The notes below the pieces were generated by a model that worked only from the letters and a program-made list of their open reading frames with translations, was not told where the DNA came from and ran no database searches. The translations under genes were made by a program, and so were the position numbers. A DNA stretch of 64,000 nucleotides from positions 24,759,330 to 24,823,329 of the forward strand of contig JAQFVV010012396.1 in assembly GCA_028023455.1 (NCBI GenBank), in the 5' to 3' direction. This document shows, in pieces, positions 39,437 through 51,865 of this stretch. The stretch's first letter is position 1, and each line of letters begins with the position of its first letter. Source of the DNA: Epiperipatus broadwayi. Its lineage: Eukaryota > Onychophora > Udeonychophora > Euonychophora > Peripatidae.

Positions 39437-41655
39437 TTAAAACAGGCAAAACTCACTATACGTATTGCCACACACAGCAAGCTAGAGTAATCAATGGATG
39501 CCAGAAGGCTTGTGCATAAAATCCCCATCTAGTGCCTATGTGATGTTTATTGGTTTAAAATAAAAAAGTTATAATTTTTAACCATTACATAAAAATATTA
39601 AAATATAATTAAATAATAGTTTAAATAAAACACATCATTTTAATGTAATAAAGTTAATATAAATTATTCCTTAAATCTTGCTTAGAAAATATATTTAAAA
39701 TGATCTCACATAGAAAGTTTCAATATTTTAGTATACTTATAGATACATATAGTTTGCATCAATGTGTATACACACATTAGAAAATGCTTTCATGGGACTA
39801 ATTCTTGGTTAATATTATATAGCTTTCTAGTGGGTGACTTTATTTGTTTCTTGTTTTTTGCAGATATTTTCTTAACACAGAGATCTTGAAGTGACTGATA
39901 TTTTTCAGTAATCAGAATCATATACAATATACATAATTTTATGCAGTTTACATAGTGATTCTATAAGTAATTTCCATTTAAACTGATTGTAACAGTAAAA
40001 GAATAATCAGATTTTTTGAAGAAGACAACTTATTTGCAGATTGAAGCCTCTTTGGTCATAATGATGCTTTTAAATAAATTAAACATGCAGTGTCTATTAC
40101 TTTATATTGAATATACATCACGATGTTAGTAGATTAATAGCTTCAACTTTAATATGGACTAACTAGTTTTTCAATGTTAACCATAATTCTTGCTGAACTA
40201 CAGACAGGCACTTTTGTTACTGCTTATTTAATTCACAGTCTTAGCTAATGTATATGCTGTAGACCAGTAGTCTTCAACCTTTTCACACCTACATACCAGT
40301 AAAAATAAGGATGTTTCCACGGACCAGCAAAAATAAGACTAAGATTTCACAGACTGGCAGAAGTCTATAGTTAAATTTTCTTAAAGATAAGCATAATTGT
40401 TATAACTGATCAAAACAACAATGTTAAATATATAAGATAAAGTTTATATATATATATATATATGGAGTTTATATAATAAAAAACTTTTTTTTAAATTTTT
40501 TTAGAAAAGTAATAAAAAATTTAATTCTGCCCCCCCCCCCCCCATAAACATCTGTGATAACTAGAAAAACAAATTAATTTATGAATGATTGATTAGATTT
40601 TGTTTTCGTTCTGTTTTCTTTTTTTTTTAATTGGGTAAAAATGAGATGAAAAAATAAATAAAAATTGGCTATATTAATTAAAAGTTTAAACTCTTATTAT
40701 TTATTATTACAAACTTTTTACTGCCAGTCTAGCATGCGGACCTGCAGAAAAGTTCCATGGCCCAGCACCGGGCCACAGACCAAGGGTTGAAGAACACTGC
40801 TGTAGACGACTACATTTTACTTGAATACAAACTTCCTTTTTTATTTCAATCTCATCTTTATTTTCACTGTTAATGCAATCAAGTCAAAATTGAAAAATTG
40901 TTTGTATATCTTATTGTATTTATAATTATTATTTCATCAATTAACTGAGAATATATCATTTCATAAATAAGTCTTTATTTCTGATAATGGGCTGTTTATA
41001 CATTAGTTAACTTTGTACAAGCTAATTATTACATATCTTTTACTTAATATTGTTTTTTTACATTATTCAAAGAAATTAATTTGCTTGTTACAAACATTTT
41101 TATATCAATTTATGACATACTAATCATAAATTTTAATTGTTTCAAATAAAACCCTTTACAGTATGTGACTGAAGATTTTATAATACTGTAGCATGTTTCC
41201 CTTTGTACAATATTTTAAACATTATAAATAATTTATGGTAATGTGTTTGAGATAATTCTAAATATTATGTCATTTACTACAAGGTATTTTCATGTTTTGT
41301 TAGTATCATATAAAATACATATTTTAAAATTTTCTCCCAATTTATTAAATTATTGCTCTTTTATTTTTACTTAAAAAAACTAAAACAGTTTATTAAATTA
41401 TACTATTAACTCTGTATTGCACATCATTAAATAACTTTTTTTTTTTCAGTTTATGGAAAAAAACAAAAATGAAGTGAGATACTAGGTCAACAGTGTTAAA
41501 CCACTAAACATCACATGATAAGCTAGAAACTAGTCTGGGGATATTGCATGAGTAGGCACTAGATAGGGATTTTATGTACAAGCCTTCTGGCATCCATTGA
41601 TTACACTGGCTTGCACTGAGTGGCACTACTGTATGAAGGGTTTTTCCTGTTTTAA
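39437..41655. mobile_element. 2.2-kb element with long inverted ends (Rpt-B related)
   Basis: The left end (39437 to about 39560) and right end (about 41500-41655) are inverted copies: both begin TTAAAACAGG and share TAATCAATGGATGCCAGAAG, GGCTTGT, CATAAAATCCC and ATCTAGTGCCTA. The right end also keeps GAAACTAGTCTGGGGATA, the segment that in the 46-kb repeat spans the hammerhead cut. The interior shows no open frame and contains the hAT MITE at 40265. It could be a foldback transposon or two facing copies of a shorter repeat with unique DNA between them. Confidence 0.6.
40265..40799. mobile_element. hAT-type MITE, 535 bp
   Basis: Terminal inverted repeats are CAGTAGTCTTCAACC at the left and, in reverse complement, CAGTGTTCTTCAACC at the right. 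An exact 8-bp target duplication CTGTAGAC flanks it (40257-40264 and 40800-40807), the size expected for hAT. It has a TA microsatellite and a C run inside but no transposase. It is nested in the element at 39437-41655. Confidence 0.9.
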
Positions 41656-43167
41656 TGAACAGTTTTAACTATGATGATGATGGTGTATGAGGATGAAGAG
41701 TATAAATAAAATACAGACATTAATGTAGCATTGTCAAACAAAGAATACATTTTACTGCATTCAAACAACATTTTTTCTAATAATATGTTAAATTTATTCA
41801 CAAAGTCTGAGTTCAAATTTAGCCCAAAACAATAATAATTAAAATTATATCTAAAGTATATACAAGCATTTTTATTATATATATGTTATGTGTGCTGGCA
41901 CACAGCAATAGAGAATCTGAACACAGTAAAAATACAATAGCTTTGTGCTTTTGAGAGCTAATTGTGACATTATATTCATAACAGAATATGAGAACACAGT
42001 AAGCCCTTGAAAATGAGAACACAATACATCCTCAAAACCACTAATCCATCATATTGTTACTCTGCTCAGCTTCTTTGTTACTGTGTCCCAGTACACTTAA
42101 TACATGTTACAATTAGTTCACAAAAAGTCTACACATTTTTCATTATATAGGTAAATAAGTATTTCATATATTCAATCTACTATGTATTTTTAAGAGTACC
42201 TTATCAAAGTATGTGCATGTTCTACAGACATGATTAAAAATTTATTTGGGTGCCTAAACAAAATTGGATATTTTGTAAATAATATATCACCCATTCTTCA
42301 TTCATCATCCACAACAAAGTAATGTCTCAGGAGTATAATCTGTGAAATAAATTAATTTAATTTCTTATATATAATCAAAGTTATCTTATTATCATAATAA
42401 ATAAATAAAAATTCAAAATTAGATTTTAATAAGTAAAAGAAATATATTTATTTATAAAGTCAAGATGAAAGATTAGGTATAATAAATAATAATTATATGA
42501 TAAAACACTGATTTATTTATTTTTTTACTTTTAAATTAATTAAATCATTACATTAGAGATTTCCTGGTTTATGATTAGGTGTAATTTGTTTAATGCTAAT
42601 ATTAATATTTTGCTTTTGAAAACTTAAAAAAAAAAGTGCATCAGCAAAACACAATGTATAAACGTAACATAATTATGTGATGAATAAATTCAGTGAAATC
42701 AGATTGTTTTACATAAGTACTGTATTGTTTTTTTGGGAGGAAAATGTATAAACTATCTTTAATTTTACCCATATAAGAAATTAGCAAGTATTTTCAAGAA
42801 GTTCTAATAGGGTTAACTAGTGATAGCTTTATAAAATAAGATAAATATTTCTGTAAAAGTAAAATAAATAATTTCACAAATAAGCATGTAAGTTTCAAGG
42901 TATTTGGGAATAATGGCAGCATATCTAGCTCAAACCTATTCTTTTTTTTGGCTTAAAATTCTAAATACAATATTTAATAATCAATATCTAGCTTCAGCAA
43001 TAACTATCCAGAAGGAACTTCTATCTTATCTACTGCTAGATTTTTTCTTTGTAAAGTCCAGTTAAGAAAAAAACAGTAATTATATGACTGAATATTATTT
43101 TCAGTTAATATATACATCAATATTTAAATTATATAAAGCCCTATGAACTAAAAGAATATGCTATCCT

Positions 43168-43170
<3 letters not shown>
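41656..43170. other. AT-rich intergenic sequence
   Basis: Nothing supported. The 67-codon minus-strand frame at 41819-42022 shows no domain. Confidence 0.45.
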
Positions 43171-43225
<55 letters not shown>

Positions 43226-43251
43226 TGTATATATAAATAATCAAATATTTA

Positions 43252-43286
<35 letters not shown>
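43171..43286. repeat. Two (AT)n microsatellites
   Basis: An AT run of about 52 bp (43171-43222) and another of about 34 bp (43253-43286) are separated by 30 bp of AT-rich sequence. Confidence 0.9.
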
Positions 43287-43289
<3 letters not shown>

Positions 43290-44862
43290 TAAAATTTGAA
43301 AGAAACAATAATAATAGGTTAAAATATATTACTGACTTCTTCAGTTGCATTTTCACAAAAAAAATCACCATCATCAGCAGGTGATTGCTATGGACTTAGA
43401 ATTATGACTGATTGCATACTTGCAAGATCAGGCTTTAAAATACATTAAAATATGTGGTGCATGGTGTTAGGTTATAAAAACAGAGGTGGGGTATACCTGG
43501 CTTGGCAAGGCCATACCAAGAAATTTTACTGGATCAGAGAATCATAAGAAGCAGAAAAAAAATCATCTGTCCATAACAACCAGTAATAAACTTATCATTA
43601 TCAAGCAGGAATTTCATCTGCATTGATAATAATATTACAAACAATAGCACAGATTCTCCAAATATGAATTTGCCTTGGCATGACCATATCTAAAGAATAC
43701 ATGGCAAATCCATTTCTACAATGTAGAAATGAATATCTGCTCAAAGAACAAAAATATGAATTAAATAAAATATGTAAATCCAGCAACACAATTTAATTAA
43801 GGCAAATGTGCAATAGATAATTCTAAATTTTGAAAGCCTGGAAATTTAAAGAAAACAAAACAAGCATGAGCCACCACATTATAAGTTTGAAGAAGTGGTT
43901 ATATATTAATTTACTTGCCTAAATTAAGACCTAAACAGTTTATCTAGTATAAATATTCATAAACAAAAAAAATCAATAATCCTTGCTTAATTAAAGGTCC
44001 ATTCTAGACATTGTACTCACACATATTAAGAAATACTTTATACTATAGCTCAAGAGATCTAAAATTGAGATGTAATTCTAATGAAACATTTATGAGGTTA
44101 ATATAAATTATATGAGTACAGTATATATATATTTATCCCATTGAAAAAAAATATATATTAACCTTATTTTAAACATTGTTTTTAAAAGCAATTAAATTTA
44201 ATTTTCTTATTTGTTGATAATAAAAAAAACCTGGTTTTATAATCTCGATAATTTCAAAAGTAAAGTTTCAATTGAAATACAAAAGTAAAATCTTCAAGGC
44301 AGATGAGAAAAGGGGAAATTAAAACATCTCTCTGCTTTAATTAATTAATCTTTTTTTAAGGGAAGAGGGGGAAGAAAGATGATTCTCAGAATTTTAAGAA
44401 ATGAAAACGTGTTTATAAAATAGCCCTCCACCACCTGATCCTCGAATAAATCTAGCACATATTTAAGACGAGAGTGACCACATCTAACAATATATTTGAT
44501 CATCCTTAAAACATACAGAATAGTTTAATATATATGTTCAATATTAAAAAAAAAAAAAAACAATATTAAGGAAAACGACACAAAAATAAATAAATAGTAC
44601 TTGTAAAATGCAAACATCAAATATAAATGAGTTGTTTTACTAGTATAGAGGGATGCAGATATCTCATTATTTCTGTGATTACCTTCATAAAGATTTTTTA
44701 AAAAAACACAGCAAGATATAAAGAGCAGCATGTAGGTATGATGACAAGTAGATTTCATAATACAATTAACACTCATTTGATCCTGGATGGACTTAATTTA
44801 GGAGTAGCCTAAGACTAAAGGCATAATCAAATAGGTAGCTTATTTCGTTAATGAAGGCACAG
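43287..44862. other. AT-rich intergenic sequence
   Basis: No gene is supported. The minus-strand frames at 43601-43789 and 44525-44776 have no recognisable domain. Confidence 0.45.
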
Positions 44863-45024
44863 TAGGTCAGCATGCTGATTTCATTTATGATGGCAAGAAA
44901 ATCACCGCAGATACACTGGTCAACATACTTCAGATGGTCAGAAACTCACCAACTCCATTGGGATTCCAAACAGATGCTTAGCTGGCATGGTGAAGGGGAA
45001 GCATATACAAGGTTATACCCACAG
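44863..45024 (+). pseudogene. Possible orphan exon or exon relic, unidentified
   Basis: This patch is clearly less AT-rich than its surroundings. An AG (44861-44862) precedes it and CAG/GTTAGT, a strong 5' splice-site match, closes it. One frame reads HADFIYDGKKITADTLVNIL, then QMVRNSPTPLGFQTDA, then a stop. Shifting by one base directly after gives LAGMVKGKHIQGYTH up to the donor. The mix of residues looks like real protein. A single missing T in the GCTTAG region would explain the break. I do not recognise the family. A different frame is open throughout (44872-45024) but its translation looks less natural. It could be a host exon with a consensus error, a pseudogene piece, or part of an unknown element. 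Confidence 0.35.
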
Positions 45025-45799
45025 GTTAGTATTATACACAGCTTTAAGCAGCCAAATAATAATTGAACTTTTTAGAACTTTCTGGATAGACGTCTTGACA
45101 AATTTTCTCAAAAGACCAGCTTGAAAATTTTTTCATAAACACAAACTTGAAGAATTTTTCTCCAAATAAAAACCTGGTTGAAAAAATGTTCATCAAAGAT
45201 TGACTCTGTTATTACATTTTCTTAGGTATTTATACAATTTTTTAACAAAAGGCATCTATCAGATTAGTTTTAATTAAAAAAAAACATTTTTTCTGATAAT
45301 CATGTACTGTTTAAAATGAGGAAAATTTTTCAAATTCTGAATATGTTTTGTTTATTTGCATTTTCCCTACAGTAATCAATCATCAATTAATACCTTTTTA
45401 TCACAAGACCAAACATTGTAAACATACTTGTAAATATATAATACAAAGCAATTGTCTTATTTGTAAAATTAATTAGATAAGCTTCCAATAACAATTATAA
45501 AGGTATCTATGCCCTATAATTAATCGTCCACTTGCAAATTTATTAAAATACACTGTTCAGGAATTTTAATTAGCTGATTTTTTAAAAATTAACTGTTTAT
45601 CAGAATTTTCTAGAATTTGTTATACATTTAATTATTTATCTAATTTCAGTTGCCATTTTGATTCTTTTTACACACACATACATGTGCCTTTAGTAAATTT
45701 ATTAAAATACATTTTTATTTTTCCTATAACAGAGTTTTAAAAATATTTAGATATCAATTGGCATAAAACATATATACATAAGGGGATATATATATAGCT
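45025..45799. other. AT-rich intergenic sequence
   Basis: Nothing supported. If the 44863 segment is an exon this would be intron, but no matching downstream exon is readable. Confidence 0.4.

Positions 45800-45871
<72 letters not shown>
45800..45871. repeat. (AT)n microsatellite, interrupted
   Basis: Two runs of alternating A and T are broken by TTATAACA at about 45827-45834. Confidence 0.9.
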
Positions 45872-45874
<3 letters not shown>

Positions 45875-45959
45875 AAAGAAAGTTTTAAAAATATTTTTTA
45901 ACAATATGATAAATATATATTTAAAAAATCATCTTACATCATGTGCTTTAAATAAGCTT

Positions 45960-46866
45960 GTGTTACAAATATAATATAATGAGCAAGTTAATAGCTCTAA
46001 ACAAGTTTTTCCGATAAATGCTGCTAGAGAAAACATTTAAAATTTCTATCTAGAATTATTCCTATTCCCTAACACAGTTTTGAACTGATGACTCACCTCA
46101 GTGAGGCATTAGGATATTCAGACACTAGATCTAAAATACCAATTCAAGCACTGCATTTGTCTAATATTTAACTATTAAGTAGAAAATTTGAAAATTTCAG
46201 ACATATATACATCTTCAAATTCAGCTATTTAACTTAAATAGCTATATGGGTCTAAATAATTTTCAGCTACACCATATATTAATAGCCTTACCAATATAAC
46301 ATTGCCTAAGCCTTAAAAGGCAAATGCACTGATGAGAGGCATTAGCTTGAAACAAGTCTGGGGATAGGAGTAATTTTAGATAGAGATTTTAAGTGCTTTC
46401 CTTTGTAGCATTTATTAGAAAAACTTGTTCAGAGCTATGAACACGCTCATTGTATGATATTTGTAATACAAGCTTATTAAGTTAAGTCATGTAATGTATG
46501 ACTTAATTTTGTACTATTATAGTTTGCATTTTAAGGCTTTGGTGATATTATATTACTAAGGATATTAATAAATGGTATAGCTGAAAATTATTCAGACCCA
46601 TATAGCTCTTTAAGTTAAATAGCTAGTTTGAAGATATATAGATATCTGAAAATTTCAGATTTTCTATTTGTTAAGTATTAGATAAATGCAATACTTGAGG
46701 TGGTATTTTAGGTCTAGGGTCTGAATATCCTAGTCCTTTACTGACAAGAGCCATTAGCTTGAAACCAGTTTGGGAATAGGGATAATTCTAGATAGAGGTT
46801 TTAAATTCTTACCCTTGGGGAATTTATCAGAAAAGCTTATTCAGAGCTATTAGCATGCTCATTATA
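45960..46866. repeat. Rpt-B palindromic repeat with three hammerhead-derived modules
   Basis: The left part (about 45965-46325) is an inverted copy of the right part (about 46525-46862). A third copy of the terminal module lies in the middle (about 46326-46490). Shared blocks include AATGAGCA, ATCTAGAATTATTCCTATTC, GGATATTCAGAC, AACTTAAATAGCTATATGGG and AATAATTTTCAGCTA. Each module spans a hammerhead region: the central one is intact in the core, the right one is mutated (CTGACAA), and the left one on minus is mutated (CTGAGGT, AAAA). No protein is encoded. Confidence 0.75.
46316..46372 (+). ncRNA. Hammerhead ribozyme, second family, core intact
   Basis: The order is CTGATGA (46329-46335), a stem II hairpin (AGGC with GCTT, loop ATTA, after one G), GAAA (46349-46352), a minimal stem III and GTC (46356-46358) as the predicted cleavage triplet, then TGGGG. 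Stem I pairs only partly in this copy. In the left-arm copy (minus strand, about 46090-46140) the bases before the core are CCTCA, which pair with TGGGG over five positions including one T-G, so the ancestral stem I is visible by comparing copies. Confidence 0.6.
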
Positions 46867-47143
46867 TGATTAATGTATATATATATCCCAATGAAGTGTG
46901 GGTGTTTAATTTTTCTTTCAAATGTGTTTTTATTTATAAGAAAAAACTTGCACTTCTAAAATCTACTATAATAAAAACAGTTATATATTTTTATTTATTT
47001 ATTGAAATGAACTGTTATAAATATTTGTATAAATCAAGTTTTGAATCATATGTATATACATTACAATTACTAACATATTATATAAAAATATCATAGATAT
47101 AAAAGCAAAACATTTGAATTCTGATATTTTTGATAAGTTAGGT

Positions 47144-47509
47144 CATGGGTCCCCAATCCTATACCCGTGGGCACCATGGCGTCCGCAGACCATTTTATGT
47201 GTGCCCGCCGCTATCCGAACATGATAAAAAATATATATCTGATACAAAAAAATTTAATTTTTAAATTTTTTTATAAATTATTGTATTATATTGTAGTCAA
47301 ATTGTAGGGCATACTATACTTTTACAGCATAAAAATATAAATGCTAATTATATATTAAAATTTTATTTTTGAAATAAATATTTTTTGTACATTATGTGTA
47401 TTATTAACAATATCCAACTATAAATTTACATTGAAAAAATAAATGGTGCCCGCCACCTGGCCAGTATTATAAAATGTGCTCTTAAGTGCAAAAAGGTTGA
47501 GGATCCCTG
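47144..47509. mobile_element. hAT-type MITE, 366 bp
   Basis: The left end CATGGGTCCCCAATCC and the right end, in reverse complement, CAGGGATCCTCAACC are inverted repeats of hAT type. AGTTAGGT flanks it exactly on both sides (47136-47143 and 47510-47517). It contains GC-rich subterminal blocks and an AT-rich centre, with no transposase. It differs from the 40265 element in sequence. Confidence 0.9.
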
Positions 47510-47517
47510 AGTTAGGT

Positions 47518-48552
47518 AATAGATATTTCTCAAAATTAATAATAGAAATGTGTTTTTTTTTTTCAAAATGTATAATATAAAAAAAAGTTTCTTTCTATTG
47601 AAATATTTAAAAAAAAAAAATGTAAATAATTATTATATAACTTACTTCTCACAATGAGTTTTAAAAATGCTCATAAAAAATGATAATAACTATATATGCA
47701 TGTATTCTCTTCCAATGTATAGAAGGCAGGTCAAAAAGAGTCCAGGGAAAATCTAATATCCCATTAGTTAAGATTGCCACCTACATCAAATGTCACAACA
47801 AAAGTCTGAATACTATACACATTTGCTGAAATAAAAAAAAGGCAAATTTGCACTAAATATCGCTAAATAATGTCAATACAAATATCAAAATTTAAGGATG
47901 CAATATGAACAAAATGTGTTTGGTTGCATAACAATGCAAAGGTCTGAGAAAAACTCTGAAAAAGTTAAACATTCAAAATTTGATGGAAATGAACTTTATC
48001 ATTTGACATTTCAAAATTAATGAATTTTAATATTTGCTTAGACAAAATATGAATATTAAAACTCATGAATTTTAGAATATAAAATTAACTTTAGACTGTG
48101 TTACAGTTGTAAAAGATTCCAAAAGTGACTGAAAGTGCTTATGTATGTTAATAACTGTTGTTGTGAGTACATACTACCATTAATATTTTATTATTACAAT
48201 TGCTAATCTATAACAGATATTTTATTATATTAATGCCTCCCCACACACAACGTTTGTGTAGCTTGCCTATCATTTATACAAATCTATAATTTCATAAAGA
48301 AGATGGAAAGAAAAGTTGTATTCTTGCAAATCGTTAATTTCATTTTTTTTTGTCTAAAGATAAATTGGGAAATGGTATTTCTAATCAACCATTATACAAT
48401 TTATTAACATATTATAGTATGTGTCCTGTAATTTAATAAGATCATATCTATTATAACCATTTTAATCTAATAAGGACAACTAACTATCAAGATCAGTAAA
48501 GATAATAATTATCATTTACTCTTTACCAATAATTTTTTTTTTTGCCATAACA
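47518..48552. other. AT-rich intergenic sequence
   Basis: Nothing supported. Confidence 0.45.
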
Positions 48553-49736
48553 GATAATTTTATATAAATAATATTTATTTCTACAAACGCAGACGGTATT
48601 CAAATCAAACTGAGAGAGTGCAAACCTCTCAGGCATTTAGCCAATCAGATCGCAAATACTGGGACAAAGAATTTAACAAGAAAAGAGCAGTTTCACTCTC
48701 TTTTTTACTTGTCTGTCTATATATCCATGCCAGTCCAAAGTACTTAGATCTGCAAGCGTAAATTTTAAATATCTTCACACTTAACTCACTGAGTTCTAAT
48801 TTTAAACATACAGTGTGAAATCTTTTGATTTACTACACTGTAGTTTTTAGATGTTATAACTTGTAGCAATATATGTAAATAATATTTATTTCCACAAACG
48901 CAGACGATATTGAAATCAAACTGAGAGAGTGCAAACCTCTCAAGTGTTTAGCCAATCAGATCGCAAGTACTTAGGACTGGCTTAGATATATAGACAGACA
49001 AGTAAAGAAGAGAGTGGAACCACTTTTTTCTTGTTAAATTCTTTGTCCCAGTATTTGCAATCTGATTGGCTAAATGCTTGAGAGATTTGCACTCTCTCAG
49101 TTTGATTTCAATACCGTCTGCGTTTGTAGAAATAAATATTATTTACATATTGCTGCAAGTTATAACATCTAAAAACTACAGCATAGTAAATCAAAAGATT
49201 TCACACTGTATGTTTATAATTAGAACTCAGTGAGTTAAGTGTGAAGATATTTAAGATTCACACTTGCAGATCTAAGTACTTTGACTGGCTTGGATATATA
49301 GACAGACAAGTAAAGAAGCAAGTGGAACCGCTCTTTTCTTGTTAAATTCTTTGTCCCAGTATTTGCAATCTGATTGTCTAAATGCTTGAGAGGTTTGCAC
49401 TCTCTCAGTTTGATTTCAATACCATCTGCATTTGTAGAAATAAATATTATTTACATATATTGCTGCAAGTTATAACATCTAAAAACTACAGCATAGTAAT
49501 GCGAAAGATTTCATGCTGTATGTTTATAATTAGAACTCAGTGAGTTAAGTGTGAAGATATTTAAGATTCATGCTTGCAGATCTAAGTTTTTTGGACTGGC
49601 TTGGATATATAGACAGACAAGTAAAGAAGAGAGTGGAATCACTCTTTTCTTGTTAAATGTTTTGTCCCAATATTTGTGATCTGATTGGCTAAATGCTTGA
49701 GAGCTTTGCACTCTCTCAGTTTGATAATTTTATATA
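48553..49736. repeat. 310-bp unit arrayed in both orientations
   Basis: A unit of about 310 bp runs forward for about 1.3 copies (48567-48972). The array then switches at about 48973 and runs in reverse for about 2.4 copies, as shown by GGCTTGGATATATAGACAG at about 48976, 49286 and 49597 (spacing 310). Each unit carries CTCTCTCAGTTTGAT with GAGAG-(7)-CTCTC hairpin potential and a CCAATCAGAT block. A 14-bp direct repeat GATAATTTTATATA flanks the whole array (48553-48566 and 49723-49736). No open frame and no clear hammerhead core were found in the unit. Confidence 0.85.
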
Positions 49737-51072
49737 TCATTCCAAGTATTTATTTATACTTCTATAAATGACTATATCACAGTAATAAAAACAATTATGA
49801 AATTTTACATGACAGAGAAAAATAAAAATATAGTTATATTTTCAAACAAGGAACAATGGTATCATAATTAAAACCGCTGTAACTGACTTGTGGCAAACAT
49901 GATGATACAATTTACAAATATAATAATTTGTTTTGCAGATAAATATAGTGCAAAATTAATATTTATTGCTATAAAGAGCATTCAATCTTTTGTATAATTA
50001 GGTTACACCTCAGTAATTAAACATCATTGATGAAAGTAAAATATAACTAGATGAAGCTATTATGTTCAAATAAATATTAGCTATTTATTTAGATTTGTAA
50101 ACTATTATTTGTAATATATTGGTGCTTATTATAAATACACATTTATAACTTAAATTTTGTTTCTGGAATTCCTTAACAAAAGACAAGTGCCAGAGTATAA
50201 AAATTTGCTAATAGAAGTTAAAACTCTGATTGGAATAAAAAGTATCAGTAAAAAATCAAAAGATAAAATAAAGTGAAATTGTATAAAATAAACAGAAAGT
50301 CGAGGTTTTACTGTATCAGATATAAAAAATATGACAAATTTGATATAAAAATTTCATTTATGTTCTTCTGAAAAAATGACTTATGGACTTGGGAAGGATT
50401 AAACTTTTTTATAGACCAAATCAGATATAGACGTCTTATTTAAAGATTATATTTTTTATAAATTTAATAATTTATAGATTGTTTGTGATTGCATTACATT
50501 TCTACATATTCAACAAAGCTGTTGTTTTACCATGACCCTGATTTATTTCCTACAAATATTATATGGGTATTATTTGAACTGAAAAATTTGAGAAAATAAT
50601 AAAAGAACAATGAATTTTGACCTATGACTCAGAAAATTAGCATTTGTCTGTAAATTAAATCCTAATTAAAAGTGTTGAATAGAGTCTTGTAAGAGCATTT
50701 CATTATATTATGAAATATCACACTAGTGATGTATCTTGCTACTACCTTTAATTCTTCATTTTGGATGATACACGAGTAATAAATATGTCTAATAATTCAA
50801 ATCTGTATTTAGTGAGAACTTGTAAGCCCCAAAAAGGTAGTTATAGATGTAGTAAAAGTAGCATTGCACAAATGTGATCTCATGCATGGGTAATTATCAT
50901 TATGGCCATTACATTTGTCAAAGTGAACCAACTTCTTTCACAAAAAAGATCTGTAAGGTAAATGGCAAAATTTATATCTCAAAGATTACTAAAAAAGTAT
51001 TCAAAGTAAACCATATTAACAATAAAAAAATTAATAATAAGTATTTATCTGAAGGTTTGTAATGATGGTATA
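49737..51072. other. AT-rich intergenic sequence
   Basis: No gene is supported. The 62-codon frame at 50874-51062 contains several Cys, His and Lys residues but no motif I can name. Confidence 0.4.
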
Positions 51073-51864
51073 TTATAAGATGTGATATATTGGACTATTT
51101 CCATCATTTATGAGTGTATGTTGAATGTATAGAAAATTTTAAACTTTATTTAAACTTTCCAAATACAAACATTGTTAGTAATAACATACAAATAGACAAT
51201 ACAGGTTAGTAATTACACAACATTTCGAGTAGTATTATTCTCTACTCTTATTCAGATGTTGCTGGCCTATATGCACAGTGACAATATTAGCTTAGAAGTT
51301 GAACTCACACCTTTAGATTCTTGAGTGTCGAATTTAAGGCAAACGCTCTACCAACTGAGCTATTCTGTCAAAGGCAACATATAGTAGAAATTCAATATAT
51401 TTATATATGAGGGTTGGTTCAAATCCTCCTGAGTCCTTCAAATTTTTTTTATAATAAGGCTAATTATTATTACTTTTATTTTTTGTTTTTTCCTAAGAGC
51501 ATGATTAATTAGAGGCTTCCATACAGTGTGTATTGCCACACTGGGTTGACTTATAGGATTATTTACCATTGTCACATGAGCAGCTTTCTTGAATTTTCTT
51601 CTATGCATTTTTTCCGCTTTATCCAATATATTTGTATTTTCCCACTTAAGCATATGGTCATTAGTACAAACATGATATGCTATGGTAGACACATCTGTTT
51701 TTTTCTTTTAACTTCAATCACTGTTCAACCAGGTGACAGGTCTCACCAATGTATTTCCTTCCGCATTCACATGGTATTTCATAGATACAGTTTTTGTTCT
51801 TCAGCATTTCCAGTTTAGGCTTAGTAGAAGTAAGCATTTCTCAAAGTGTGGTATGGCCTTGGAT
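51073..51864 (-). repeat. Left inverted arm of the Penelope-like element
   Basis: On the minus strand this reads the endonuclease core (with the CECGRKYIGET motif), a stop, the C-terminal coding remnant, the tRNA-like segment and the terminal region. It pairs with the right arm nearly base for base. It contains no insertion at the point where the right arm has one, so it serves as the empty site. Confidence 0.85.
51221..51258 (-). ncRNA. Hammerhead-like motif in the Penelope-like terminal repeat
   Basis: On the minus strand: CTGAATA, then a perfect 6-bp stem (GAGTAG with CTACTC) and GAAA. In the right arm (about 53871-53908, + strand) it reads CTGAAGA, the same stem and GAAA. Hammerheads are known in Penelope-like elements, but here the first box departs from CTGATGA and I could not find a convincing stem I or cleavage site. 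It may be a degenerate hammerhead or a different conserved hairpin. Confidence 0.35.
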
Positions 51865-51865
51865 A

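Noticed and set aside
43330-43390. Hammerhead on the minus strand (CTGATGATGG with GAAAA)
   Set aside because: The sequence between the boxes does not form stem II, and no stem I was found.
48553-49736. CRISPR array
   Set aside because: Units are 310 bp, not short repeats with unique spacers, and the DNA is clearly eukaryotic.
51528-51818. Plus-strand 96-codon frame
   Set aside because: It is the antisense of the inverted Penelope-like endonuclease arm.
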